Program-made: the position numbers and the translations under genes
The notes under the pieces: model-generated
Told to the model about the DNA's origin: nothing
What the model saw: only the letters and a program-made list of their open reading frames with translations
Database searches by the model: none
Shown here: one piece after another, positions 1-7,729 of the stretch
Layout of the letters: each line of letters opens with the position of its first letter
Position numbering within the stretch: position 1 is the first letter of the stretch
Source: Hyphomonadaceae bacterium
GTDB lineage: Bacteria; Pseudomonadota; Alphaproteobacteria; Caulobacterales; Hyphomonadaceae
Direction: 5' to 3'
DNA length: 64,000 nucleotides
Assembly: GCA_030697555.1 (NCBI GenBank)
Contig: JAUYPV010000167.1
Location: 1 to 64,000, forward strand

Positions 1-201
1 GATGAAACCACCGCCCTGCGGCTCGAATCTCGCTTCGACAACAAGGCCATCGACGCCCTGCGCAACGCAGGCCATCCTGTGCAGATGGTGGAGGACTATT
101 CCGATCTGATGGGTCACGCTGGCGCAATCGTGCGTCATGCCGATGGCCGCCTCGACGGCGCAAGTGATCCCCGTTGCGATGGGAGCGCCGCATGGGCGTG
201 A
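1..201 (+). CDS. gamma-glutamyltransferase family protein, C-terminal end (5' cut by window)
   Basis: The first 66 codons are open from base 1 to the TGA at 199-201. The tail contains the C-terminal signature of the gamma-glutamyltransferase small subunit, a GHAGAI segment followed by GASDPRCDGSAA. The rest of the gene lies off the left edge. It overlaps the allantoate amidohydrolase start by 10 bases and heads an operon with HpxX/Y/Z-like genes. In Klebsiella the protein in that neighbourhood, HpxW, is an oxamate amidohydrolase with this fold, so an HpxW role is likelier here than glutathione hydrolysis. That role is inferred from context; the family call is from the visible tail. Confidence 0.8.
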   Translation, partial: DETTALRLESRFDNKAIDALRNAGHPVQMVEDYSDLMGHAGAIVRHADGRLDGASDPRCDGSAAWA

Positions 202-1442
202 TCGGGTTAGGAGCGCGCGCCGAAGCGCGCTGCCGCGAGCTCTCGCGGCCACCCTACAGCGAAGATCCGAACGCTCTCACGCGCACTTACCTGACGCCGC
301 CCCATCGCGCCGCCATGGATCGTATCGCTGGCTGGATGCGCGAGACCGGCATGAGCATACGCGAGGACGAAGCCGCAACGCTTGTCGGCCGTCTTGAAGG
401 AACAAAACCCGGCAGCCCGGCGCTCGTCTTCGGCTCGCACATCGACAGCGTGCGTGACGCTGGCTGCTACGACGGCCCGCTTGGCGTGATGCTCGCTCTC
501 GCCTGCGTGGAAGCAATCGCTGCAGCGGGAAGACGTCCGCCTTTCGCCATCGAAATCGTCGCGTTCGGTGATGAAGAAGGCTCTCGCTTCCAGACCTCCA
601 TGAACGCCAGCCGCGCTTTCGTCGGACGACTTGCCGAGGTGAAGCTCGATGTCCGTGACCGGGACGGAACGACGCTCGCCGATGCACTGACCGCCTTCGG
701 CCGCGACCCCACGCGCATCGCATCCGTCACGCGCGAGCGCAGCTCGGTTCTGGCTTTCGTCGAACCCCACATCGAACAAGGCCCTGTGCTCGAGACGGCA
801 GGCGCCGCGCTGGGCGTCGTCACCTCCATCGCCGGCCAATGGCGCCTCAAGGTCCGCTTCGCCGGCCGCGCTGGTCATGCCGGCACCACGCCCATGCATC
901 TCCGCGCGGACGCACTGGCGGCGGCCGCGGAAGCCGTCCTCGCGGCGGAACGTATCGCTACCGAAGGCCCTGCCGATCTCGTCGCCACGGTCGGACAGGT
1001 CGCAGCAAAGCCCGGCGCGCCCAATGTCATTCCGGGTCATGCCGAAATCACCATCGATGTCCGTGCTGGAACCGACCCCGTCCGCGATGAAGGCCTCAGG
1101 CAGATCGAGGCCGCTATCGCCGAGATCGCCATGCAGCGTGGCGTAAAGGTTGAGGTCGAGCGTGTGCAAAACCTGCCCGCCGCCAGGATGGATGCCCGCC
1201 TGCAGGGCCTGCTGAAACGCGCCGCCGAAAAATTCGGCCATGCCGCGCCTGAGCTGGTCAGCGGCGCCGGCCACGACGCCATGATGCTGGCCGACTTTGC
1301 CCCAACGGCCATGCTGTTCATTCGCTGCGCTGGCGGGATCAGCCACAATCCTGCGGAATCGGTTACACCGGAAGACTGCGAGGCGGCGCTTGGTGTATTG
1401 CTGGCGTTCGTCGATGTGTTCGCAGCGGAGCAGCCGGAATGA
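192..1442 (+). CDS. allC: allantoate amidohydrolase (Zn-dependent hydantoinase/carbamoylase family)
   Basis: 416 aa of the M20-like hydantoinase/carbamoylase family. Dinuclear metal motifs are visible: GSHIDSV, then CYDGPLG, then GDEEGSRF. A substrate-binding and dimerisation segment GHAGTTPMHLRADAL and a late GHDAMM histidine follow. The enzyme should hydrolyse allantoate to ureidoglycine with release of ammonia and CO2 in the cytoplasm. I chose the ATG at 192 because GGGAG at 181-185 precedes it by 6 bases; an in-frame ATG at 174 is also possible. The next gene starts inside its stop codon (ATGA). N-carbamoyl-L-amino acid hydrolases share the fold, but the PuuE, PucG and UraD neighbours favour allantoate. 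Confidence 0.85.
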   Translation: MGVIGLGARAEARCRELSRPPYSEDPNALTRTYLTPPHRAAMDRIAGWMRETGMSIREDEAATLVGRLEGTKPGSPALVFGSHIDSVRDAGCYDGPLGVMLALACVEAIAAAGRRPPFAIEIVAFGDEEGSRFQTSMNASRAFVGRLAEVKLDVRDRDGTTLADALTAFGRDPTRIASVTRERSSVLAFVEPHIEQGPVLETAGAALGVVTSIAGQWRLKVRFAGRAGHAGTTPMHLRADALAAAAEAVLAAERIATEGPADLVATVGQVAAKPGAPNVIPGHAEITIDVRAGTDPVRDEGLRQIEAAIAEIAMQRGVKVEVERVQNLPAARMDARLQGLLKRAAEKFGHAAPELVSGAGHDAMMLADFAPTAMLFIRCAGGISHNPAESVTPEDCEAALGVLLAFVDVFAAEQPE

Positions 1443-2689
1443 GCGACCTGCCGCCGGATTTCTTTGGCGAGATCGACCCGCCCGACCGGCGGCTGCTGAT
1501 GGGCCCCGGCCCATCGAACGTACATCCGCGCGTGCTGCGCGCCATGTCCGCCGCCGTGCTGGGCCAGTTCGACCCGGAATTCACCACCACAATGAACGAA
1601 GTCATGGCGCTCTACCGCGCCGTGTTCGAGACGAAAAACCGCTGGACCATGATGATCGACGGCACGTCGCGCGCCGCCATCGAGGCCGCGATGGTCTCGG
1701 TGCTCGAGCCGGGCGATACGGTGCTGGTTGTTTCCTCCGGCCGCTTCGGACTGCTGCTGCAGGAAATCGGCCAGCGCTGTCAGGCGAAGGTGGAGATCGT
1801 CGAAGCACCATGGGGCGAAATCGTTGCGATGGAGCGCGTCGCCGAAGCCGCCAAGCGCATCCGCCCGCGCCTAATCGCCTGCGTTCACGGCGATACATCC
1901 ACCACCATGGCCCAACCGCTCGAAGGCCTCGGCGTCATCGCTAGAGATTCCGGCGCGCTCTCCTATGTCGACGCCACCGCGACGCTCGGCGGCATGCCTG
2001 TCCCGGTCGATGCGTGGGGCGCGGACATCGTCTCAGCCGGCCTTCAAAAGTGCCTCGGCGGCCCGCCGGGTATAGCGCCAATCACCATCTCCGACCGCGC
2101 CGCCGAGCGCATCTACGCTCGCCGCCATGTCGAGAAAGGCATCGCTGGCGCGACCGACAAGGCATCGAATTCACCGCCGATCGCCTCCAACTATTTCGAT
2201 CTCGCCATGGTGATGGACTACTGGTCCGAGAAACGCTTCAACCACCACACCGAAGCCGCCAGCATGATCTACGCCGCCCGCGAATGCGCGCGCATCGTCC
2301 TCGGCGAGGGATTGGAGAAACGCTTTAGACGCCATCAGACAGCGGGCGCCGCCATGGTCGCCGGCATAGAGGCGATGGGGCTCAAGGTCTATGGCGACCG
2401 CGCCAACAAGATGTTCAACGCCTGCGGTGTCTTTATTCCGCAAGGAGTCAACGGCGACAGCCTCCGCAAGCGCATGCGCGAGGAGTTCGAGATCGAGATC
2501 GGCACATCCTTCGGCCCGCTCGCCGGCAAGATCTGGCGCATCGGCACGATGGCCGGCAACGCCCGCCGCCACCATGTCGTGCACACGCTGATGGCGATGG
2601 AAGCGGCGCTGCGCCGCGAAGGCTTCACCGCCCCAGCAGGCGCCGCCGCCGACGCCGCGCTCGCCGTGTACGACAAGGCAGGCGGATGA
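1439..2689 (+). CDS. pucG: (S)-ureidoglycine--glyoxylate aminotransferase, PLP-dependent class V
   Basis: 416 aa class V aminotransferase resembling alanine-glyoxylate aminotransferase. The N-terminus has the LMGPGPSNVHPRVL motif of this branch, and the PLP-binding lysine sits in AGLQKCLGGPPG after the aspartate motif YVDATATLGG. PucG moves the amino group of ureidoglycine to glyoxylate, giving glycine and oxalurate. It overlaps allC upstream and puuE downstream by ATGA, so translation is probably coupled. Placement between allantoate amidohydrolase and the oxalurate/oxamate genes supports PucG over a serine-glyoxylate or alanine-glyoxylate enzyme, which sequence alone would not exclude. Confidence 0.82.
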   Translation: MSDLPPDFFGEIDPPDRRLLMGPGPSNVHPRVLRAMSAAVLGQFDPEFTTTMNEVMALYRAVFETKNRWTMMIDGTSRAAIEAAMVSVLEPGDTVLVVSSGRFGLLLQEIGQRCQAKVEIVEAPWGEIVAMERVAEAAKRIRPRLIACVHGDTSTTMAQPLEGLGVIARDSGALSYVDATATLGGMPVPVDAWGADIVSAGLQKCLGGPPGIAPITISDRAAERIYARRHVEKGIAGATDKASNSPPIASNYFDLAMVMDYWSEKRFNHHTEAASMIYAARECARIVLGEGLEKRFRRHQTAGAAMVAGIEAMGLKVYGDRANKMFNACGVFIPQGVNGDSLRKRMREEFEIEIGTSFGPLAGKIWRIGTMAGNARRHHVVHTLMAMEAALRREGFTAPAGAAADAALAVYDKAGG

Positions 2690-3588
2690 CCTACCCGCGC
2701 GACCTCGTCGGCTACGGCCGCAATCCGCCGCAAGCAAACTGGCCCGGCGGCGCGAAAGTCGCCGTGCAGTTCGTCATCAACTATGAGGAAGGCGGCGAGA
2801 ACTCGATCCTTCATGGAGACAAGGGCTCGGAAGCCTTCCTCTCCGAAATGGTCGGCGCCCAGAGCCAAGAAGGCGCGCGCGCCATGGCGATGGAGTCGCT
2901 CTACGAGTACGGTTCGCGCGCCGGCTTCTGGCGCCTGCACCGCCTGTTCGCCGAGTTCGGCATGCCCGTCACCGTCTTCGGCGTCGCAAGCGCGATGGAG
3001 AAGAACCCCGCCGCCGTCGAAGCAATGCTTGAAGCGAAGTGGGAAGTCGCCAGCCACGGCTATCGCTGGATCGACTACCAGCGAGTTCCCGAAGAGATCG
3101 AGCAGGAGCACATCGCCAAGGCCATCAAGGTCCACGCTAGGCTCACCGGCGAGCGCCCGTTCGGCTGGTACCAGGGCCGCACCAGCCCCAACACTGCGCG
3201 CCTCGTCGTGGAGGAAGGCGGCTTCGTCTACGACGCTGACAGCTACGCCGACGATCTCCCCTATTACGACACCCAACACGGCAAGCCGCAGCTCATCGTT
3301 CCCTACACGCTCGATGCGAACGACATGAAGTTCGTCGCCCAGAACGGCTTCACCACCGGCGAGCAATTCACCTCCTACCTGATCGACGCCTTCGACGCTC
3401 TTCATGCCGAAGGCGAAACGGCCCCGAAAATGATGTCCGTGGGCCTGCACTGCCGGATCGTCGCAAAACCGGGCCGAATCCTCGGCCTGCGCCGCTTCCT
3501 TGAGCATATTGCCGCCCGCGACAGTGTCTGGGTCGCCCGCCGCATCGACATCGCCCGCCACTGGCTCGCACAACACCCCTACAAGTAG
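2686..3588 (+). CDS. puuE: allantoinase PuuE (polysaccharide-deacetylase fold)
   Basis: 300 aa NodB-homology protein. The opening RDLVGYGRNPPQANWPGGAK followed by a NYEEGGE segment is characteristic of PuuE, the metal-independent allantoinase related to polysaccharide deacetylases. Other visible landmarks are VASHGYRWIDYQ, GWYQGR and the late SVGLHCRIVAKPGR motif. It hydrolyses (S)-allantoin to allantoate and supplies the substrate of the allC product two genes upstream. Length is normal for the family and the start overlaps pucG by 4 bases. No signal peptide is visible, as expected for a cytoplasmic enzyme. Confidence 0.9.
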   Translation: MTYPRDLVGYGRNPPQANWPGGAKVAVQFVINYEEGGENSILHGDKGSEAFLSEMVGAQSQEGARAMAMESLYEYGSRAGFWRLHRLFAEFGMPVTVFGVASAMEKNPAAVEAMLEAKWEVASHGYRWIDYQRVPEEIEQEHIAKAIKVHARLTGERPFGWYQGRTSPNTARLVVEEGGFVYDADSYADDLPYYDTQHGKPQLIVPYTLDANDMKFVAQNGFTTGEQFTSYLIDAFDALHAEGETAPKMMSVGLHCRIVAKPGRILGLRRFLEHIAARDSVWVARRIDIARHWLAQHPYK

Positions 3589-3605
3589 TTGCAGCCCGGA
3601 GGCGG

Positions 3606-3788
3606 ATGATCCCCGTCAACCTTGAAGACTATGTCGCGCAGACCGCGCGCCTCCTGGACATTCCCCTGTCCACGGGCGGCGAAGCGCTGGTCGCAAAGCA
3701 GCTCGCTATTCTCTTCGAACATGCCGAAGCCTTCGCGGCCTTCGACCTGCACGCCGAAACCACGCCCCTGCCGGACTTCATCCCGTGA
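3606..3788 (+). CDS. AtzG/HpxX-like small amidase partner (DUF4089)
   Basis: 60 aa protein with the pattern of AtzG-like DUF4089 proteins: an N-terminal YVAQTARLLDIPL helix, then a second helix ending in a FDLHAETTPLPDFIP-type tail. In AtzEG this small subunit packs against and stabilises the amidase subunit. The gene starts just after a GGAGG at 3598-3602 and its stop overlaps the GTG start of the amidase, the arrangement expected of two subunits of one complex. The Klebsiella counterpart is HpxX. Confidence 0.8.
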   Translation: MIPVNLEDYVAQTARLLDIPLSTGGEALVAKQLAILFEHAEAFAAFDLHAETTPLPDFIP

Positions 3789-5200
3789 CATCGCGCGTCG
3801 CCGACCTTGCCGACCTCGGCGTCCGGGAGATCGCCGCCGAAGTCCACCGCAATCGGCTCACCGCCGAGGCTGTCACCGTAGCCGCGCTCGACCGCATCGC
3901 CCGCCTCAACGGCAAGCTAAATTGTTACACCCGGATCGACTCTGAAGAGGCCATCGCCGCCGCGCGCGCCACAGACAAGGCAATAGCCCGCGGCGATGAT
4001 CCCGGCCCGTTGGCCGGCGCCACCTTCGGCGCCAAGGATCTGTTCGACATCGCAGGCCACACCACCACCGCCGGCGCCGCCCTGCGTGCCAACGCCCCGC
4101 CCGCCGAAGAAGACGCCGCCGCCGTCTCCGCCTTGCGAACATCCGGCGCGACCCTGCTCGGCTCGCAGAACATGGACGAGTTCGCCTACGGCTTCACGAC
4201 CGACAACGCCCATACCGGCCCCACCCGTAATCCCCACGACATCACGCTCATAGCAGGCGGCTCATCCGGTGGTTCAGCTGCCGCGGTCGCCGCGGGCCTC
4301 TGCGCCGGCGCAATCGGCACGGACACCAACGGCTCCGTCCGCGTGCCCGCTGCCTTCTGTGGCGTGTTCGGGCTCAAGCCCACCTACACCCGCCTGTCGC
4401 GGCGCGGCACATTCCCCTTCGTCCACAGCTTCGATCACATCGGCTGCTTCGCCCGAAACACTCCCGACCTTGCCGCCCTCTACGATGCACTGCAGGTCGC
4501 CGACTCCCGCGACCCGGCCCAGGCACGGCGCAGCGCCGATCCCTCGCTACCCAGCCTCGACGAGCCGGAACCCGATCTCCGCATCGCCACCCTCGGCGGT
4601 TATTTCCGTGAGTCCGCCACACCGGATGTGCTCGCCGCGCTCGACGCCGTAGCCGAAGCTCTCGGCGCTATACGCTCAATTGAACTCCCCGAAACCGAGC
4701 GCGCCCGCTCCGCCGCCTTCTGCCTCAGCGCCGCCGAGGGCGGATCGCTCCACCTGCACGACCTACGAACTCAGCCCCAGCTCTACGACTTCGCCGTCCG
4801 CGACCGCCTCATCGCCGGCGCCATGCTGCCCGCCGGCCTCATCATGCGCGCCCAGCGCTTCCGCCGCTGGTTCCGGGATCGTGTGGCCGACATTTTCGAG
4901 ACAACCGACATCCTCCTCGCCCCCGCCGCGCCCTTCCCCGCCCAACCTATCGGCCAACCCACCATCCGCATGGGGCGCGGCGATCTCTCCGTGCGTGCCA
5001 ACGCCGGCCTCTACACCCAGCCGATCAGTTTCATCGGCTTGCCTGTCGTCGTCGCTCCGCTTCTCGCGCGGGGCCAGCCGCCGCGCGGCGTCCAGCTCAT
5101 CGGCCCGCCCTGGAGCGAGGCCCGCCTCCTCCGTATGGCGCGCCGACTAGAACTCGCCGGCCTCTGCGTACCCGCTCGCCCATCGGAACTCGCGCCATGA
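3785..5200 (+). CDS. AtzE/HpxY-like amidase (amidase signature family)
   Basis: 471 aa amidase-signature enzyme. The Ser-cisSer-Lys triad is present: lysine in TFGAKDLFDIAG, the glycine/serine loop IAGGSSGGSAAAVAAGL, and the nucleophile serine in GTDTNGSVRVP. The start is GTG at 3785, inside the stop of the AtzG-like gene. In the cyanuric acid pathway AtzE hydrolyses 1-carboxybiuret; in purine clusters the equivalent HpxY is placed at oxalurate breakdown. With PucG upstream producing oxalurate and an HpxW-like protein at the head of the operon, oxalurate amidohydrolysis is the most economical assignment, but the substrate is inferred. Confidence 0.85.
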   Translation: MTSRVADLADLGVREIAAEVHRNRLTAEAVTVAALDRIARLNGKLNCYTRIDSEEAIAAARATDKAIARGDDPGPLAGATFGAKDLFDIAGHTTTAGAALRANAPPAEEDAAAVSALRTSGATLLGSQNMDEFAYGFTTDNAHTGPTRNPHDITLIAGGSSGGSAAAVAAGLCAGAIGTDTNGSVRVPAAFCGVFGLKPTYTRLSRRGTFPFVHSFDHIGCFARNTPDLAALYDALQVADSRDPAQARRSADPSLPSLDEPEPDLRIATLGGYFRESATPDVLAALDAVAEALGAIRSIELPETERARSAAFCLSAAEGGSLHLHDLRTQPQLYDFAVRDRLIAGAMLPAGLIMRAQRFRRWFRDRVADIFETTDILLAPAAPFPAQPIGQPTIRMGRGDLSVRANAGLYTQPISFIGLPVVVAPLLARGQPPRGVQLIGPPWSEARLLRMARRLELAGLCVPARPSELAP

Positions 5201-5580
5201 CACTCAACGACCCCGCTGTGCTGGACGAAGTCACCGCCAAATTCCAAGACTACGAAAAGGCGCTGATGACCGACGACATCGAGGCCATGGGAAACTTGTT
5301 CTGGGAGTCGCCCCACACCATCCGCCTCGGCGTCGGCGAGAATCTTTACGGCATCGAGGCCATCAACGCCTTCCGCATCGCCCGCCGCGGCTCACCCCAG
5401 CGCGACCTGCTGCGCGTGGAAATCACCACGTTCGGCATGGACTTCGCTATCGCCAACGCCGAGTTCCGTAGGCACGGCTCGGACAAGATCGGCCGCCAGA
5501 GCCAGGCCTGGGCGCGCCTTCCGGATGCAGGCTGGCGCGTTGTCGCCGCGCATGTTTCCATCATGGGAACGACCTCCTGA
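5197..5580 (+). CDS. HpxZ/AtzH-like protein (DUF3225, SnoaL-like fold)
   Basis: 127 aa protein of the DUF3225 family, a SnoaL/NTF2-like cone fold. Recognisable parts are the N-terminal helix with YEKALMTDDIEAMGNLFW, the GENLYGIEAINAFRIARRG loop and a C-terminal strand WRVVAAHVSIMG. AtzH of this family is a dicarboxyurea amidohydrolase in the cyanuric acid pathway; HpxZ is its purine-cluster relative with poorly defined function. The ATG overlaps the amidase stop (ATGA), which keeps the AtzG-AtzE-AtzH gene order. Confidence 0.82.
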   Translation: MTLNDPAVLDEVTAKFQDYEKALMTDDIEAMGNLFWESPHTIRLGVGENLYGIEAINAFRIARRGSPQRDLLRVEITTFGMDFAIANAEFRRHGSDKIGRQSQAWARLPDAGWRVVAAHVSIMGTTS

Positions 5581-5594
5581 CATCCGCAGCCTGC

Positions 5595-6125
5595 ATGACC
5601 AAAGACCCCATCGCGAAGATCAATGCGCTCGACCGCACCGCCTTCGTGGCGTTGCTCGGCCCGCTCTACGAGCATTCGCCCTGGGCCGCCGAGCGCGCCT
5701 TCGCCTCCGCCCCCTTCGCCAGCGACAAGCGACTCTCCGCCGCGCTCACCGCCGCCGTGAATGCCGCGTCTGAAACCGAACGCATCGCCCTGATCCGCGC
5801 CCACCCGGAACTCGCCGGAGAAAAGCTGCGCGCAAAAACCCTCACCGACAGCTCCCAGTCGGAACAAGCCAGCATCGGTCTCGATCGTCTCAGCGACGCA
5901 GAGATAGCTGACTGGACACGCCTCAACGCCACCTATCGCGAACGCTTCGGCTTTCCTTTCGTCATTTGTGTGCGCCTCCACACCAAACCCGAAATCATCG
6001 CCGCCCTGCATCGCCGTCTCGACCGCTCGCGAATGGAGGAACTCTCCGAATCCATCGCCCAGATCCACGACATCGCCCGGCTCCGCCTGTCTGACGTGCT
6101 CACCCGGCTTGAGGCGCAGCCATGA
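5595..6125 (+). CDS. uraD: 2-oxo-4-hydroxy-4-carboxy-5-ureidoimidazoline decarboxylase
   Basis: 176 aa OHCU decarboxylase. The catalytic histidine is H70 in IRAHPELAG; the TLTDSSQSEQASIGLDRL segment and the RERFGFPFVICVR strand are family hallmarks. It decarboxylates OHCU stereospecifically to (S)-allantoin, the PuuE substrate. It lies 14 bases after the HpxZ-like gene and its stop overlaps the following FAD oxidoreductase start by 4 bases. No HIU hydrolase gene is visible in the window; it may lie off the left edge or the step may be spontaneous. Confidence 0.92.
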   Translation: MTKDPIAKINALDRTAFVALLGPLYEHSPWAAERAFASAPFASDKRLSAALTAAVNAASETERIALIRAHPELAGEKLRAKTLTDSSQSEQASIGLDRLSDAEIADWTRLNATYRERFGFPFVICVRLHTKPEIIAALHRRLDRSRMEELSESIAQIHDIARLRLSDVLTRLEAQP

Positions 6126-7528
6126 ACGTGCTCGGCCTCGTCGGCCTGGAAGCGCAGGTAAAGCGCGAGCTGTCGCTGCTGGCCGATCCCGGCGCGTCAT
6201 GGGTAAGGCCGCGTGTGCATCCATCCGGCGCGCCCATCTACGACGTGCTCATCGTCGGCGGCGGCCAGAGCGGCCTCGGCGCCGCCTTCGCCCTCCGCCG
6301 CGAAGGCGTCACCAACGTCCTCGTCCTCGACGAGAACGCCGAAGGCGAGGAGGGGCCATGGGTCACTTACGCCCGCATGGTCACCCTGCGCACGCCCAAG
6401 CATCTCACCGGCGTCGAGACCGGCATCCCCTCGCTCACCTTCCGCGCCTGGTACGAAGCCCAGCATGGCGAAGCCGCGTGGGAGGCCGTCGAGAAGATCC
6501 CGCGCGGCGAGTGGATGGCCTATCTGCGCTGGATGCGCCGCACGCTCGGCCTGCCCGTCCGCAATAGCGCACGCGTCACCGAACTCACGCGCGAACCCGA
6601 CGGCCTGTTCCGCGTCGCAGTCGCCCGCCAGGACAGCGTGTTCACCCGCAAGGTCGTTTTGGCGACCGGCATACAGGGCGGCGGCGAATGGCATGTGCCG
6701 CCCTTCATCCGCAACGCCCTACCGCGAGACATGTACGCCCACACCAGCGAACAGATCGATTTCGCGCGTCTCGCCGGCAAGCGCATCGGCATTCTCGGCG
6801 CCGGCGCATCCTCCTTCGACAACGCCCAGCACGCGCTGTCGCAAGGCGTCGCCGAAGCCCACGTCTTCGTCCGCCGGTCGCGCCTGCCCCGCGTCAACGC
6901 GATCCGTCACATGGAAAAGTCGGGCCTCACCAAGCGCTATGCGCTTCTGTCGGACGAAGAGAAGTACGCGGCGCTCGACCACTTCCTCCGCCTCGCGATG
7001 CCGCCCACCAACGACACCTTCCAGCGCGCCTCTGCCCACCCCGGCTTCCGCCTCCACCTCGGCGCACCGTGGCAGACCGTGAAGCACGAAGGCTCGCAAG
7101 CCGTGGTTTCGACTCCCAAAGGCGATCACGCCTTCGACTTCCTCGTCGTCTCTACCGGCATCCTCAACGATCTGTCGCTCCGTCCCGAGCTAAAGAACTT
7201 CACATCGGACATCGCCATCTGGCGCGATCGCCCCGCGCCGAACGGCCGGCGTAACGCAGACATCGACGCCATGCCCTGCCTCGGCCCCGGCTTCCAACTC
7301 GTGGGCCGAACGCCGGAGTCGGAAGCCCGCCTCCATGGCCTGTTCGTCTTCAACTATTCCGCGCTCGCCAGCCTCGGCCTCTCTGCCTCGGCTCTCTCAG
7401 GCATCCGCTACGCGCTGCCCCGCCTGGTCGAAGGCGTCGCCACGCAGCTTTTCCTCGACGATCGCACCGAAATCCTTGCCGACTACTTCGCCTACGCCGA
7501 AGAAGAATTCACCGAGGGCACGCCGTGA
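6122..7528 (+). CDS. FAD/NAD(P)-binding oxidoreductase, candidate urate hydroxylase
   Basis: 468 aa two-dinucleotide-binding protein. An FAD-binding Rossmann motif VLIVGGGQSGLGAA lies at about residues 43-56 and a second, RIGILGAGASSFDNA, at about 220-234; an ATGIQGGG strand is visible between them. This resembles flavin-containing monooxygenase and thioredoxin-reductase-like proteins. It is the last gene of the ureide operon, coupled to uraD by ATGA, the place where a urate-oxidising enzyme is expected. HpyO is a known flavoprotein urate hydroxylase not homologous to HpxO; whether this protein is HpyO needs direct comparison. Family call firm, substrate inferred. Confidence 0.75.
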   Translation: MNVLGLVGLEAQVKRELSLLADPGASWVRPRVHPSGAPIYDVLIVGGGQSGLGAAFALRREGVTNVLVLDENAEGEEGPWVTYARMVTLRTPKHLTGVETGIPSLTFRAWYEAQHGEAAWEAVEKIPRGEWMAYLRWMRRTLGLPVRNSARVTELTREPDGLFRVAVARQDSVFTRKVVLATGIQGGGEWHVPPFIRNALPRDMYAHTSEQIDFARLAGKRIGILGAGASSFDNAQHALSQGVAEAHVFVRRSRLPRVNAIRHMEKSGLTKRYALLSDEEKYAALDHFLRLAMPPTNDTFQRASAHPGFRLHLGAPWQTVKHEGSQAVVSTPKGDHAFDFLVVSTGILNDLSLRPELKNFTSDIAIWRDRPAPNGRRNADIDAMPCLGPGFQLVGRTPESEARLHGLFVFNYSALASLGLSASALSGIRYALPRLVEGVATQLFLDDRTEILADYFAYAEEEFTEGTP

Positions 7529-7530
7529 TG

Positions 7531-7729
7531 CGGCGGAACGCCTGACTTTTGAGATTTCAGCGCCCGGGCGATCTTCTCGAGGACGATGACGGTGGGGTTG
7601 CGGATGCCGCGTTCAACACCTGAAACAGGTCCCATGAAGGCCCGAGCGATCCGCCAGCTCCTCTTGGCTGATCCCCTCAGCTTCCCTTGCGCGCCTCAGA
7701 TTGGCGCCAACCCGCTTCCGCACGCTCAT
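7531..7729 (-). pseudogene. XRE-family HTH regulator, frameshifted
   Basis: Reading leftward from an ATG at 7729, the product begins MSVRKRVGANLRRAREAEG then ISQEELADRSGLHGT, a textbook Cro/C1 helix-turn-helix. It then hits a stop. In another frame the same domain resumes as VERGIRNPTVIVLEKIARAL. The break is in the segment that normally encodes RTYVSGVERG, where about two bases seem lost near 7636. Without the shift the HTH would be complete and would run into the end of the upstream oxidoreductase gene. A sequencing error cannot be excluded. Confidence 0.7.

Noticed and set aside
207-1514. Long open frame on the minus strand (435 codons) across allC
   Set aside because: It mirrors the allantoate amidohydrolase gene in GC-rich codons, lacks any family resemblance, and the + strand gene has catalytic motifs.
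2389-3576. 395-codon open frame on the minus strand across puuE and the end of pucG
   Set aside because: Shadow of two well supported + strand genes; no recognisable domain.
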